NCBI GenBank assembly: GCA_946403845.1 | Contig: CAMJBL010000012.1 | Span: 1 to 62,001 of the forward strand | Direction: 5' to 3' | Length of the DNA: 62,001 bases | DNA from: an uncultured Prevotella sp. | GTDB taxonomy: Bacteria > Bacteroidota > Bacteroidia > Bacteroidales > Bacteroidaceae | Part shown: piece after piece, positions 36,033 to 45,143 of the stretch | Layout of the letters: every line of letters starts with the position of its first letter | How positions within the stretch are numbered: position 1 is the stretch's first letter | The notes under the pieces: generated by a model | Told to the model about the DNA's origin: nothing | Seen by the model: only the letters and a program-made list of their open reading frames with translations | Database searches by the model: none | Made by a program: the position numbers and the translations under genes

Positions 36033-39000
36033 ATGAAGTTCTGGCTATTCATATTATCAACGATTCTGATTTCTGCTTGTACGCGTCCTGACAGACAGAC
36101 CGTAGACAAGCTGAATGACATATCTTATGCCAGCCATTACCGTAATGTTGACACGACTGAATACTATGCGAAACAAGCTTATAATCTATCCGTAAACTAT
36201 GACAAGGGAAGGGCAGAAGCCCTCAATAACCTGGCCTTTACCGATATTGTCAAGATGCAATACGAGAAGGCTGAGCAACGGTTGAGCGAAATTCCGCAAA
36301 TAACTGACAATCAGATAGAATTGCTTATTTGCTATGTTCAGCAGATGCGCTTATGCCAGCGTCGTTCCAGCAATCGTGAGTTCTATGAGTATCGCGAGAA
36401 TGCGATGGAAGCCTTGAAACGTATCGATGAAGAGCGCGACCAATTAAACGAGCGTCAGCGGCAGCGTCTGCGTTATGCTGAGTCAGAGATGGCCATCGTT
36501 ACCTCTACCTATTATTATTATGTAGGTTTGGAACGTCAGTCGATAGATGCGCTACAGGCTATCGATGCCAACGACCTCCGACGCGATACGGCTCAATGGC
36601 TGAACTATCTGTATTATGTCGGTTCTGGAGGTATCATCACAACCGGCACGCAGCAGGAAATTAACCAGGAGGAATTCGAGTATCTTCTACGCTGTTTTAT
36701 ACACGCCCGACAAGGCGATTATCCTTATTTCGCTGCCAATGCACTCGAGGCGCTATCAGAACATCTCATGGATCCAGATTACCGTCGGCAACTGCTCGAC
36801 GACAATCTTCCTGCCATGAAGTTTATCAATCCTGAAGGCGTCGATGATGAGATGCTGGCAGGATGGCTTGCAGAAGATGCTTTGAATCTCTTCACCCTTT
36901 ATGGTGATATTTATCAGATAGCCGGTGCTTACCGAACGTTGGCTTCCTGCTATCGTCAGATTGATGATTACGAATCGGCGCTCTACAATCTGGAGCAGGC
37001 CCTTTCAGACTCTGCTATCTATCAGGCTCCCGATCTTGTGGCCAGCATCCGTGAACAGCTCAGTCTGGTGTATTCAGCCATGGACGAGAAGCATATGAGC
37101 GATGAGAACCGCAATGCCTATATCGACCTGATGAGCGAAACGCGCCAGGACCGACAATTAGAGGCCCGTGCATGGCAGTATGAGCGCAGTGCCAACCAAC
37201 TGAATATCATGCTGGCAGCGGTGGTGGTGGCCATTGTCCTTCTGGTGTTCTTATTGTGGCTCTTCAATCGTTTGAACAAGCGGAAAAAGGGCAGCTATAA
37301 CCAACTCGAAGACGAGATCGAACAGCGTCAGGATGATGTGTCTGCCAGCAAGCTACGCCTTGAAGACAATGAGCGTCGCCATCTGGAACAGCGCGCCAAG
37401 ATTTCACTCGTCAATGGCATTACGCCCTTCATAGATCGTATCATTCATGAAATCAGTCGTTTAGATACGCTCGACACTACCAGTAAACAGGAGAGTCTTG
37501 CCTATGTTCGTGAACTTACGAATCAGATTAATGATTATAACGACATCCTCACCCAGTGGATACAACTACGGCAGGGAGAGCTGAATCTCAAGATCGAGAG
37601 TTTCCCCTTGCAGCCGCTCTTTGACCTGATGTCGCACAGTCGCAAGGCCTTTGCCATGAAGGGCATTACCCTTGATGTGCAGGCCACCGATGCTCAAGTG
37701 AAAGCCGACCGTGTGTTAACCCTCTTCATGCTCAACACCTTGGCTGACAATGCCCGCAAGTTTACACCCGAGGGTGGGAGCGTGACTGTTTCTGCCAAAC
37801 AGGCGCCTGACTATGTGGAGATTTCAGTAGCAGACACCGGCGAGGGTATGAGCGAAGAACAGCTGGCTCATATCTTTGATCCAAAGCCGCTCGTCAATCA
37901 CGGCTTCGGTTTGTTGAACTGCAAAGGCATCATCGAGAAATACCGTAAGATCAGTCAGATTTTCTCGGTTTGTCAGATTACTGCCGAGAGCACCAAAGGT
38001 CGTGGCTCCTGCTTCTCCTTCCGACTGCCGAAGGGTGTCGTACGTCTGCTGGTCGCTCTGATGTCCCTCTGTGCTACACTGCTCCCCTCGAAAGCATCGG
38101 CAGCCGAAGATTATGTGGGTAGGGCGAGTGTGTATGCCGACTCTGCCTATTTCTCGAATATCAACGGCACTTATGAGCGGACGCTCCTCTTTGCCGATTC
38201 TTGTCGCTATTACCTGAATCTCCATTATCAGCAGCGTTATCCGAAGGGCAATGACCTGATGCTTCGTCAGGGTGACCTCTCGCTGATGATTCCGGAGATC
38301 AAATGGTATTTGGATTCCTTGGATACCAATTATGAGGTTATTCTCGACATCCGCAACGAGAGTGCTGTGGCCGCACTGGCTCTCCACGAGTGGCAGCTGT
38401 ATCAGTACAACAACCGTATCTACACACAACTGTATAAGGAAATGTCGGCTGATAATACGCTGGCCGATTATTGTCGTATGATGCAGCAGTCGCAGACCAA
38501 CAAGCGTATTGCCGTCATACTGCTCATCCTTGTGCTGTGTTCCATATTGCCCGCCTATTATCTGCTGTACTACCGTCATAGGCTCTATTACCGTTTCCTG
38601 ATGGAGCGTCAGCAGATGTCGGACCTGGAGATGATGGACGATGAACTGCGACGTCTGGAGCAGGAAACCGCCAAACTGCATGTGTCGAATGCCGTTCTTG
38701 ACAACTGTCTCTCCACCCTTAAACACGAAACGATGTATTATCCTTCCCGTATCCGACAGTTGGTGGATCAGGGTGAGGAAGCGTCTCTCTCAGAGATTGT
38801 GGGCTATTACCGTGAACTCTATGGCATGCTCTCTCTGCAGGCTATGGATCAGGCGGAACGCAGGAATCTGCATATCCGTCATCTGGCGAACGGCATCCTT
38901 GGCGATGAGAATCTCATTAGTTACCTTTTCTCCATTCTCCGCAAGCAGGGGGGAGGCACGGAACCTTCGGAAGTGTTGCCTATTCATGACGGTAAGTATG

Positions 39001-39239
39001 TTGAAATAACCATGCCGATGCCTAATCTCCATTTGAGCGATCAAGAGGCACAGGCTTTGTTTACGCCTGTTTCCGTACAGAATATACCTTATTTGCTTTG
39101 TCGTCAGATCGTTCGTGATCATGGTGAAGCAACCAATCGTCGTATGTGTGGCATCTGGGCAGAAGTGCGTGATGGCCAGTCGTTGGTACGCATCATCCTG
39201 CCAGCGGCCCCGAAAGTGTCAAATCATCAAACAGAATAG
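36033..39239 (+). CDS. Two-module lipoprotein sensor histidine kinase (DUF5112/DUF5113 type)
   Basis: A 1068-aa membrane sensor. A lipoprotein signal (ILISAC, Cys about 16), then TPR-like helices (to about 385), TM helix (about 391-412), coiled coil and a phosphoacceptor-like helix with IIHEIS (about 469). A full HATPase follows: N box NTLADNARKF (about 567), G1 DTGEGM (about 600), G2 HGFGLLN (about 621). A second TM pair (about 668-690 and 825-847) encloses an extracytoplasmic segment, followed by a second kinase-like helix LKHETMYYPSRI (about 898) and a C-terminal domain without clear ATP-binding boxes. I recall this layout in Bacteroides. A response regulator gene follows after 6 nt. No promoter is visible between the eda terminator and this start. 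Confidence 0.8.
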   Translation: MKFWLFILSTILISACTRPDRQTVDKLNDISYASHYRNVDTTEYYAKQAYNLSVNYDKGRAEALNNLAFTDIVKMQYEKAEQRLSEIPQITDNQIELLICYVQQMRLCQRRSSNREFYEYRENAMEALKRIDEERDQLNERQRQRLRYAESEMAIVTSTYYYYVGLERQSIDALQAIDANDLRRDTAQWLNYLYYVGSGGIITTGTQQEINQEEFEYLLRCFIHARQGDYPYFAANALEALSEHLMDPDYRRQLLDDNLPAMKFINPEGVDDEMLAGWLAEDALNLFTLYGDIYQIAGAYRTLASCYRQIDDYESALYNLEQALSDSAIYQAPDLVASIREQLSLVYSAMDEKHMSDENRNAYIDLMSETRQDRQLEARAWQYERSANQLNIMLAAVVVAIVLLVFLLWLFNRLNKRKKGSYNQLEDEIEQRQDDVSASKLRLEDNERRHLEQRAKISLVNGITPFIDRIIHEISRLDTLDTTSKQESLAYVRELTNQINDYNDILTQWIQLRQGELNLKIESFPLQPLFDLMSHSRKAFAMKGITLDVQATDAQVKADRVLTLFMLNTLADNARKFTPEGGSVTVSAKQAPDYVEISVADTGEGMSEEQLAHIFDPKPLVNHGFGLLNCKGIIEKYRKISQIFSVCQITAESTKGRGSCFSFRLPKGVVRLLVALMSLCATLLPSKASAAEDYVGRASVYADSAYFSNINGTYERTLLFADSCRYYLNLHYQQRYPKGNDLMLRQGDLSLMIPEIKWYLDSLDTNYEVILDIRNESAVAALALHEWQLYQYNNRIYTQLYKEMSADNTLADYCRMMQQSQTNKRIAVILLILVLCSILPAYYLLYYRHRLYYRFLMERQQMSDLEMMDDELRRLEQETAKLHVSNAVLDNCLSTLKHETMYYPSRIRQLVDQGEEASLSEIVGYYRELYGMLSLQAMDQAERRNLHIRHLANGILGDENLISYLFSILRKQGGGTEPSEVLPIHDGKYVEITMPMPNLHLSDQEAQALFTPVSVQNIPYLLCRQIVRDHGEATNRRMCGIWAEVRDGQSLVRIILPAAPKVSNHQTE

Positions 39240-39245
39240 AAGAAT

Positions 39246-39965
39246 ATGAATCAGTTTAAAGTTATCATTGTTGAAGATGTGCTCTTGGAGTTGAAGGGCA
39301 CTTTAGGCATTCTTAAGAGCGACATCCCTGAGGCTGAGATCATCGGAACAGCAGACTCAGAGCCTGCCTATTGGAAACTCCTCAAACAGCAGAAACCCGA
39401 CCTCGTGCTGCTGGATCTTGGCTTGAGCGGCTCTACGACCGTTGGTGTGGAAATCTGTAGAAGCACGAAGGAGATGTATCCTGATATCAAGGTGCTGATA
39501 TTCACGGGTGAGATTCTCAATGAGAAACTCTGGGTGGATGTGCTCGATGCCGGTGCAGATGGCATCATTCTGAAGACAGGAGAATTGCTGACGCGCCGGG
39601 ATGTTAATGCGGTCATGGAGGGCAAGACCTTGGTCTTTAACGAACCGATTCTCGAGAAGATTGTCGAACGCTTCAAACATGCCGTCAGCGGTCAACTTGC
39701 CAAACAGGAGGCTGTGGTGAGTTATGAGGTGGACGAATATGACGAGCGTTTCCTGCGCCATCTGGCCCTTGGCTATACGAAGGAGCAAATCACAGGTCTT
39801 CGTGGCATGCCTTTTGGTGTGAAGAGCCTGGAGAAGCGTCAGAACGAGCTGATCAAGAAACTGTTTCCGGAGAGCGTCGGCAATGTCAATGCAACGCGCC
39901 TCGTTGTACGTGCCATTGAACTGCATATCCTCGACATCGACAATCTGGTAGCCGACGATGAATAG
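39246..39965 (+). CDS. Response regulator with LuxR-like output region
   Basis: A 239-aa regulator. Receiver domain 1-120 with acidic pocket EDV (10-12), phospho-acceptor Asp57 in LVLLDLGL, Thr in IFTGE (about 86) and Lys in ILKTGE (about 106). The C-terminal part (about 160-225) has a helix-turn-helix-like FLRHLALGYTKEQITG...SLEKRQNELIKKL, similar to LuxR/DUF5932-type outputs. It pairs with the preceding kinase. Its 3' end overlaps the next gene by 8 nt. Confidence 0.85.
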   Translation: MNQFKVIIVEDVLLELKGTLGILKSDIPEAEIIGTADSEPAYWKLLKQQKPDLVLLDLGLSGSTTVGVEICRSTKEMYPDIKVLIFTGEILNEKLWVDVLDAGADGIILKTGELLTRRDVNAVMEGKTLVFNEPILEKIVERFKHAVSGQLAKQEAVVSYEVDEYDERFLRHLALGYTKEQITGLRGMPFGVKSLEKRQNELIKKLFPESVGNVNATRLVVRAIELHILDIDNLVADDE

Positions 39966-40551
39966 TCAAGGCAAGACTTCTCGGTTAGGGATGCTAATGC
40001 TGCTCTTGCTGATAGCTGAGGCTGTGCTCATCCTCCTCTCATGGATTTTATCCGCCATGAGGGTTGAAGGCGTGCGCTCGTTGCTCTCCGGCGAGGGTGT
40101 TCGCTGGTTCTTCGGCAATTTCACGTCGATGGTGGCTTCTCCCTGGCTGGCATGTCTTATACTGATGCTGATGGCATTGGGATGTCTTCAGAAGAGTGGC
40201 ATTTTTAGTCGGCCGCATATCAGTTACCGGGATCGTATGGCCTTGCGGATTACCGTGGTATTCCTGGTGTTCTATCTGGGTATTATCCTATTGCTGACGG
40301 CCGTTCCACATGCTGTGCTGTTGTCATCAACAGGCAGTCTTTTCCCATCGCCCTTCTCACGCAGCATCGTACCCCTGCTCAGCTTTGGCATCATCATCAT
40401 CTCCATTACCTTCGGAATGGTGTCAGGACGTTTCCAGACGCTTGCTGACGTTCTTGACGCCCTCTCGTTCGGATGCCGAAAGGGTGCCCCACTGTTTATC
40501 TTCTATATTCTGTTGATTCAGTTGTTCGAATCACTTAGATTCGTTTTCTAG
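39958..40551 (+). CDS. AbgT-like small membrane protein
   Basis: A 197-aa protein with about five hydrophobic helices. The segment SLLSGEGVRWFFGNFTSMVASP (quoted in part: LLSGEGVRWFFGNF, about 42-55) followed by LMALGCLQKSGIFS closely follows the N-terminal signature of AbgT p-aminobenzoyl-glutamate transporters, which are about 500 aa. This is a short relative or remnant lacking the C-terminal half. Translation is coupled to the response regulator (overlap), suggesting it belongs to the same regulatory unit. It overlaps kdsB tail to tail by 21 bp. Confidence 0.6.
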   Translation: MNSQGKTSRLGMLMLLLLIAEAVLILLSWILSAMRVEGVRSLLSGEGVRWFFGNFTSMVASPWLACLILMLMALGCLQKSGIFSRPHISYRDRMALRITVVFLVFYLGIILLLTAVPHAVLLSSTGSLFPSPFSRSIVPLLSFGIIIISITFGMVSGRFQTLADVLDALSFGCRKGAPLFIFYILLIQLFESLRFVF

Positions 40552-41277
40552 GAATTCCTCTGCCCGCTGCAGGTCTTCAGGGGTGTCGATGCCTACCGTT
40601 TCGACATCCGTGAGTCCTACGCGGATCCGATAGCCGTTCTGCAGCCAGCGTAACTGCTCCAGGCTCTCAGCCTTCTCTAAAGAGCTTTGTGGGAGTCGGG
40701 TCACTTCGGCTAACACATCGCGACGATAGGCATACACGCCCAGATGCTTCAGGAAGGGATATGCGCCCAACCATTCCTCATGTGCCTTGCCTCGGATATA
40801 GGGTATAACACTGCGGCTGAAATAAAGGGCAAAGCCGCGCTGATCCATTACGATCTTCGGGGAGTTGGGATTCTCAACGGCCTCGATGCTTTCGAATCGT
40901 TTTCCGAGGGTGCCTATCTGCGTTGACGGATCATCGAATAGTTGCATGAGCGTCTTGATCTGCGAGGGCTGGACAAACGGCTCGTCTCCTTGTACATTGA
41001 TAATGACATCGGCCTTTGTGGCAGTTTTTTCCACAGCCTCCTGAATACGGTCCGTACCACTTTGATGGTCTGTGCGTGTCATGACAGCCTTGCCGCCAAA
41101 TGATTCGACGCATGAGAAAATGCGCTCATCATCAGTGGCCACATACACATCGCTGAGCACGCTGCCCACCTGCTCATACACTCTTTGGATGACAGTCTTT
41201 CCGCCGAGAACTGCCAGCGGCTTGCCCGGAAAGCGTGTAGAAGCATAGCGGGCGGGGATGATAGCTGTAAATGTCAT
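40531..41277 (-). CDS. kdsB: CMP-KDO synthetase
   Basis: A 248-aa cytidylyltransferase that activates 3-deoxy-manno-octulosonate for lipopolysaccharide core synthesis. Signature IIPARYASTRFPGKPLA (6-22) binds CTP; NVQGDEPF (about 94-101) and RSVIPYIR follow. The length is typical. The ATG at 41277 lies only 7 nt beyond the end of the -7 box, so the mRNA should be essentially leaderless. No alternative start fits the conserved N-terminus. Confidence 0.95.
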   Translation of the reverse strand: MTFTAIIPARYASTRFPGKPLAVLGGKTVIQRVYEQVGSVLSDVYVATDDERIFSCVESFGGKAVMTRTDHQSGTDRIQEAVEKTATKADVIINVQGDEPFVQPSQIKTLMQLFDDPSTQIGTLGKRFESIEAVENPNSPKIVMDQRGFALYFSRSVIPYIRGKAHEEWLGAYPFLKHLGVYAYRRDVLAEVTRLPQSSLEKAESLEQLRWLQNGYRIRVGLTDVETVGIDTPEDLQRAEEFLENESK

Positions 41278-41284
41278 ACGGCTG

Positions 41285-41292
41285 CAAAGGTA
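41285..41292 (-). promoter_or_regulatory. -7 box for kdsB (leaderless)
   Basis: The minus strand reads TACCTTTG then CAGCCGT, immediately followed by the ATG. Confidence 0.8.
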
Positions 41293-41345
41293 ATAATAAT
41301 TTTTGATAGAAAATGCGGATTATCGTTAAATATTGTACACGAGGC

Positions 41346-41376
41346 TTGGTGGTCTCGATTTTTATTCGTATTTTTG
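41346..41376 (+). promoter_or_regulatory. Promoter of the MORN-glgB cluster
   Basis: -33 TTG (41346-41348), a 20-nt spacer, and -7 TATTTTTG (41369-41376). Confidence 0.8.
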
Positions 41377-41401
41377 CCAAGCAAAATTAATACGGAACAA
41401 A

Positions 41402-42520
41402 ATGAACAAGATACGATATATTATTTCTGTCACTATATTGATGTTGCCTTTGGCGCTGATGGCGCAGAAAATCACACTCGGCTCGTGTACGACGAAAGAC
41501 GGCGGTGAGTATCAGGGTGAGATTTTCCAAGGTAAACCCCATGGCAAGGGAAAAACCGTCTATAAGAACGGCAATTGGTATGAGGGCGAGTATGAAAAGG
41601 GCAAGCGTCAGGGCTTTGGCACCTATACCTTCTTCGATGGTGAGAAATACGAGGGCGAGTGGTTCCAGGACCAACAGCACGGCAAGGGCGTGTATTATTT
41701 CTCCAATAACAACCGTTACGAGGGTCTTTGGTTCCGTGACTATCAGCATGGTCACGGGGTGATGTACTATTTCAATGGTGACAAGTATGACGGCAACTGG
41801 TATATGGACAAGCGTACGGGTAAGGGCGTGTACAGCTTTGCCAACGGTGCCTATTACAAGGGTGACTGGAAGGATGACCAGAAAAATGGTCAGGGCTATT
41901 TTAACTGGGGCGATGGCTCCTCGTACGAGGGACAATGGGTGAACAATGTCTGTCAGGGCAAGGGCACCTTTAAATATGCTTCTGGCGATGTGTATATCGG
42001 CCAATGGAAGAATAACATGCAAAACGGCCGTGGCATTTATAAGTTCCAGAACGGCGACGTTTACGAAGGCGATTATGTCGACGGTGAACGTACAGGAACC
42101 GGAATCTCCAAATATGCCAATGGCGATAAATACACCGGCCAGTTTCTTGAGGGCGACAAGCATGGTCAAGGGACGATGGTATGGAAGAATGGCGACCAGT
42201 ATGTTGGTCTTTGGCGAGCTGACCGCCCCAATGGTAAAGGCAAACTAACCACGAAGGCCGGCGATGTGTTCGAGGGCCAGTTTAAGGATGGCAAGATCGA
42301 CGGCGAAGGGGTAGCACGCTATGCTGACGGTTCGAAGTTCAAGGGCACCTTCAAGGATGGTAAACGAAATGGTGCGGCCATTGAGGAAGACAAGGAAGGC
42401 AAGCGCTTTGAAGGCTATTATAAGGACGATGTGCGCGATGGAAAGTTTGTCGAGAAGGATCGTAACGGCAAGATCATCGCCAGCGGCACCTATACGCGTG
42501 GCCATCGTCAGGAGGACTAA
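41402..42520 (+). CDS. Secreted MORN-repeat protein
   Basis: A 372-aa exported protein: signal peptide MNKIRYIISVTILMLPLALMA, then fourteen consecutive 23-residue MORN units (pattern Y-x-G-x-W/F-x4-x-G-x-G), from about residue 35 to 365. MORN arrays form extended beta sheets that bind lipids or proteins. There is no enzyme domain. ATG 41402 is set by the promoter 26 nt upstream. First gene of a same-strand run with YhcH, GlgB and a DUF6057 protein. Confidence 0.88.
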   Translation: MNKIRYIISVTILMLPLALMAQKITLGSCTTKDGGEYQGEIFQGKPHGKGKTVYKNGNWYEGEYEKGKRQGFGTYTFFDGEKYEGEWFQDQQHGKGVYYFSNNNRYEGLWFRDYQHGHGVMYYFNGDKYDGNWYMDKRTGKGVYSFANGAYYKGDWKDDQKNGQGYFNWGDGSSYEGQWVNNVCQGKGTFKYASGDVYIGQWKNNMQNGRGIYKFQNGDVYEGDYVDGERTGTGISKYANGDKYTGQFLEGDKHGQGTMVWKNGDQYVGLWRADRPNGKGKLTTKAGDVFEGQFKDGKIDGEGVARYADGSKFKGTFKDGKRNGAAIEEDKEGKRFEGYYKDDVRDGKFVEKDRNGKIIASGTYTRGHRQED

Positions 42521-42556
42521 TGACGCTTATAAACAAAACTTAAAAACCTATTTATT

Positions 42557-43003
42557 ATGATCATTGATCGACTGGAAAATCTCTGTTTGTATGCAGCACT
42601 CAATCCGTTGTTTGCTGATGTGATTGAATTTCTGAAAGACCATGACTTCCAAACGATGGAGGCTGGTAAATATCCTATCCGTGGTAATGATGTCTTCCTG
42701 AACCTGCAGATGGCCAAGGGTCGCAGTCAGGAGGCAGCGGTTCTCGAAACGCATATCGAGATGATTGATATCCAGATTCCCATTTCTGGTGAGGAGACTT
42801 TCGGCTATACGCCATTGCAGGATTTGCCCGACTTCGAGTACAATGTGGAAAAGGACATCACGAAGTATGGGGATACTAAGGCACAGACTTATGTCACGGT
42901 GAAACCCGGGCAGTTTGTCATCTTCTTCCCTCAGGACGGTCATGCGCCTTGCATCACGCCTCAAGCCGAGATTAAGAAAGCAATATTTAAGATTAAAGCA
43001 TAA
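42557..43003 (+). CDS. YhcH/YjgK/YiaL family protein (DUF386)
   Basis: A 148-aa cupin-like protein of the YhcH/EbgC family. Conserved features are the metal-ligand region ETHIEMIDIQIPISG (about 70-84), FEYNVEKDITKY and the C-terminal FIFFPQDGHAPCI (about 122-134). Members are linked to sugar or sialic-acid processing, possibly as anomerases or lyases; the exact substrate is unknown. It lies directly before glgB (6-nt gap). Confidence 0.88.
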   Translation: MIIDRLENLCLYAALNPLFADVIEFLKDHDFQTMEAGKYPIRGNDVFLNLQMAKGRSQEAAVLETHIEMIDIQIPISGEETFGYTPLQDLPDFEYNVEKDITKYGDTKAQTYVTVKPGQFVIFFPQDGHAPCITPQAEIKKAIFKIKA

Positions 43004-43009
43004 ACAGAT

Positions 43010-45142
43010 ATGGCAAAGAAAGTAACCACAGCAAAGCCTGCTACTAAGAAAGCAGCACCTGCCAAGAAAACAACAGCAAAGAAACCTGCCACAAAGAAGG
43101 TGGCTGTGAAGAGGATTGTTGACCAGAAGGAGCCAGAACATATTGGCCTCGTGAGAAATGATAGCTGGCTGGAGCCTTTCGAGGGTGCGATTCGTGGCCG
43201 TCATGATCACGCTATATGGAAAATTAACCAGCTGACGCAGAACGGAAAGAAGAAACTCTCTGATTTTGCGACTGGTCATTTGTACTTCGGACTCCATAAG
43301 CTCGCCAAGGGCTGGGTGTTCCGTGAGTGGGCGCCTAATGCCACAAACATTTATCTGATTGGCGATTTTAACAACTGGCAGGAGAACGAGAAGTACCGCT
43401 GCAAGCGCATTGAAGGTACTGGTAATTGGGAACTGAAGCTCTCAGAGAAGGCCCTGAAGCATGGTCAGTTGTATAAGATGAAGGTGAAGTGGAACGGGGG
43501 AGAAGGTGAGCGTATTCCTGCCTGGTGCCGTCGTGTGGTACAGGACGACAATACCAAGATCTTCTCTGCTCAGGTATGGAATCCAGAGAAACCCTACGAG
43601 TTTAAGAAGAAGACCTTCAAACCAAAGAAGAACCCGCTGCTCATTTATGAGTGCCACGTGGGTATGGGTCAGGACGCCGAGAAGGTTGGAAGCTATAAGG
43701 AGTTCAAGGACAACGTGTTGCCTCGTGTCATCAAGGATGGCTATAACTGCATCCAGGTGATGGCCATTCAGGAGCATCCCTACTATGGGTCCTTTGGTTA
43801 TCATGTATCCTCATTCTTTGCCCCATCAAGTCGTTTCGGCACCCCCGAGGAACTGAAGGAACTTATCGACACTGCCCATAAGAACGGTGTAGCCGTGATT
43901 ATGGACATCGTCCACTCCCATGCTGTAAAGAATGAGGTGGAAGGCCTCGGTAACCTTTGTGGTGATCCCAATCAGTTCTTCTATCCTGGTGACCGCCACG
44001 AGCATCCCGCTTGGGATTCTCTCTGCTTCGACTATGGTAAGGACGACGTGCTGCATTTCCTGCTCTCCAACTGCAAGTACTGGCTTGAGGAGTTCCATTT
44101 CGACGGTTTCCGTTTCGACGGTGTCACCTCTATGCTCTATTACTCTCATGGACTGGGTGAGGCCTTCGGAGGCTATGGTGACTATTTCAACGGTCATGAG
44201 GACGACAATGCCATTTGCTATCTGACGTTGGCCAATAAGCTTATCCACGAGGTGAATCCCAATGCAATCACGATCGCTGAGGAGGTGAGCGGTATGCCGG
44301 GCCTTGCTGCGAAGTTTGAGGATGGCGGCTATGGCTTCGACTACCGTATGGCCATGAATATCCCCGATTATTGGATCAAGACAATTAAAGAGGTTCGCGA
44401 TGAGGATATCAACGTCTGCTCTATCTTCTGGGAGGTCAAGAACCGTCGTCCGGATGAGAAGACCATCTCTTACTGCGAGTCGCACGACCAGGCACTCGTG
44501 GGCGATAAGACCATCATCTTCCGTCTCATCGATGCCGATATGTATTGGCACTTCGCTAAGAAGGATGTCAACGATATGGCTCAGCGAGGTATTGCTCTGC
44601 ACAAGATGATCCGTCTTGTGACAGCAGGAGCCATCAATGGCGGCTATCTCAATTTCATGGGTAATGAGTTCGGACATCCTGAGTGGATCGACTTCCCTCG
44701 CGAGGGTAATGGCTGGAGTTACAAGTATGCCCGTCGTCAGTGGAGTCTTGTCGACAACAAGGATCTCTGCTATCACTGGCTCGGTGATTTCGATCGTGAG
44801 ATGCTCAAGGTCATCAAGAGTGTGAAAAACTTCCAGGATACGCCGGTTGTGGAAATCTGGCACGACGATGGCGACCAGGTGCTCTGCTTCATGCGTGGCG
44901 ACCTCGTGTTCGTGTTTAACTTCTCGCCCACACGCAGTTATACCGATTATGGTTTCCTCGTGCCAACGGGTTCCTATGATGTGGTGCTAAATACCGACTC
45001 GAAGGACTTTGGCGGAAATGGTTTTGCCGACGACTCGATGACGCACACCACAAACTATGATCCTCTCTATGTCAACGACAAGAAGGAGTGGCTCAAACTC
45101 TATATCCCTGCACGTTCTGCAGTTGTACTGAAGAAGAATTAA
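43010..45142 (+). CDS. glgB: 1,4-alpha-glucan branching enzyme with Lys/Ala-rich N-terminal tail
   Basis: A 710-aa GH13 (eukaryote-like subfamily) branching enzyme that introduces alpha-1,6 branches in glycogen. After a CBM48 domain (GWVFREWAPNATNIYLIGDFN, in part, about 103-125) the barrel shows MDIVHSHAVKN, the nucleophile in FRFDGVTSM, the acid/base in AEEVSG and ESHDQ. The first about 38 residues (repeats of KPATKKAAPAKK type) are a highly basic Lys/Ala/Thr/Pro tail like histone H1 or bacterial nucleoid tails, absent from ordinary GlgB. It may bind polyanions or anchor the enzyme. Confidence 0.93.
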   Translation: MAKKVTTAKPATKKAAPAKKTTAKKPATKKVAVKRIVDQKEPEHIGLVRNDSWLEPFEGAIRGRHDHAIWKINQLTQNGKKKLSDFATGHLYFGLHKLAKGWVFREWAPNATNIYLIGDFNNWQENEKYRCKRIEGTGNWELKLSEKALKHGQLYKMKVKWNGGEGERIPAWCRRVVQDDNTKIFSAQVWNPEKPYEFKKKTFKPKKNPLLIYECHVGMGQDAEKVGSYKEFKDNVLPRVIKDGYNCIQVMAIQEHPYYGSFGYHVSSFFAPSSRFGTPEELKELIDTAHKNGVAVIMDIVHSHAVKNEVEGLGNLCGDPNQFFYPGDRHEHPAWDSLCFDYGKDDVLHFLLSNCKYWLEEFHFDGFRFDGVTSMLYYSHGLGEAFGGYGDYFNGHEDDNAICYLTLANKLIHEVNPNAITIAEEVSGMPGLAAKFEDGGYGFDYRMAMNIPDYWIKTIKEVRDEDINVCSIFWEVKNRRPDEKTISYCESHDQALVGDKTIIFRLIDADMYWHFAKKDVNDMAQRGIALHKMIRLVTAGAINGGYLNFMGNEFGHPEWIDFPREGNGWSYKYARRQWSLVDNKDLCYHWLGDFDREMLKVIKSVKNFQDTPVVEIWHDDGDQVLCFMRGDLVFVFNFSPTRSYTDYGFLVPTGSYDVVLNTDSKDFGGNGFADDSMTHTTNYDPLYVNDKKEWLKLYIPARSAVVLKKN

Positions 45143-45143
45143 A

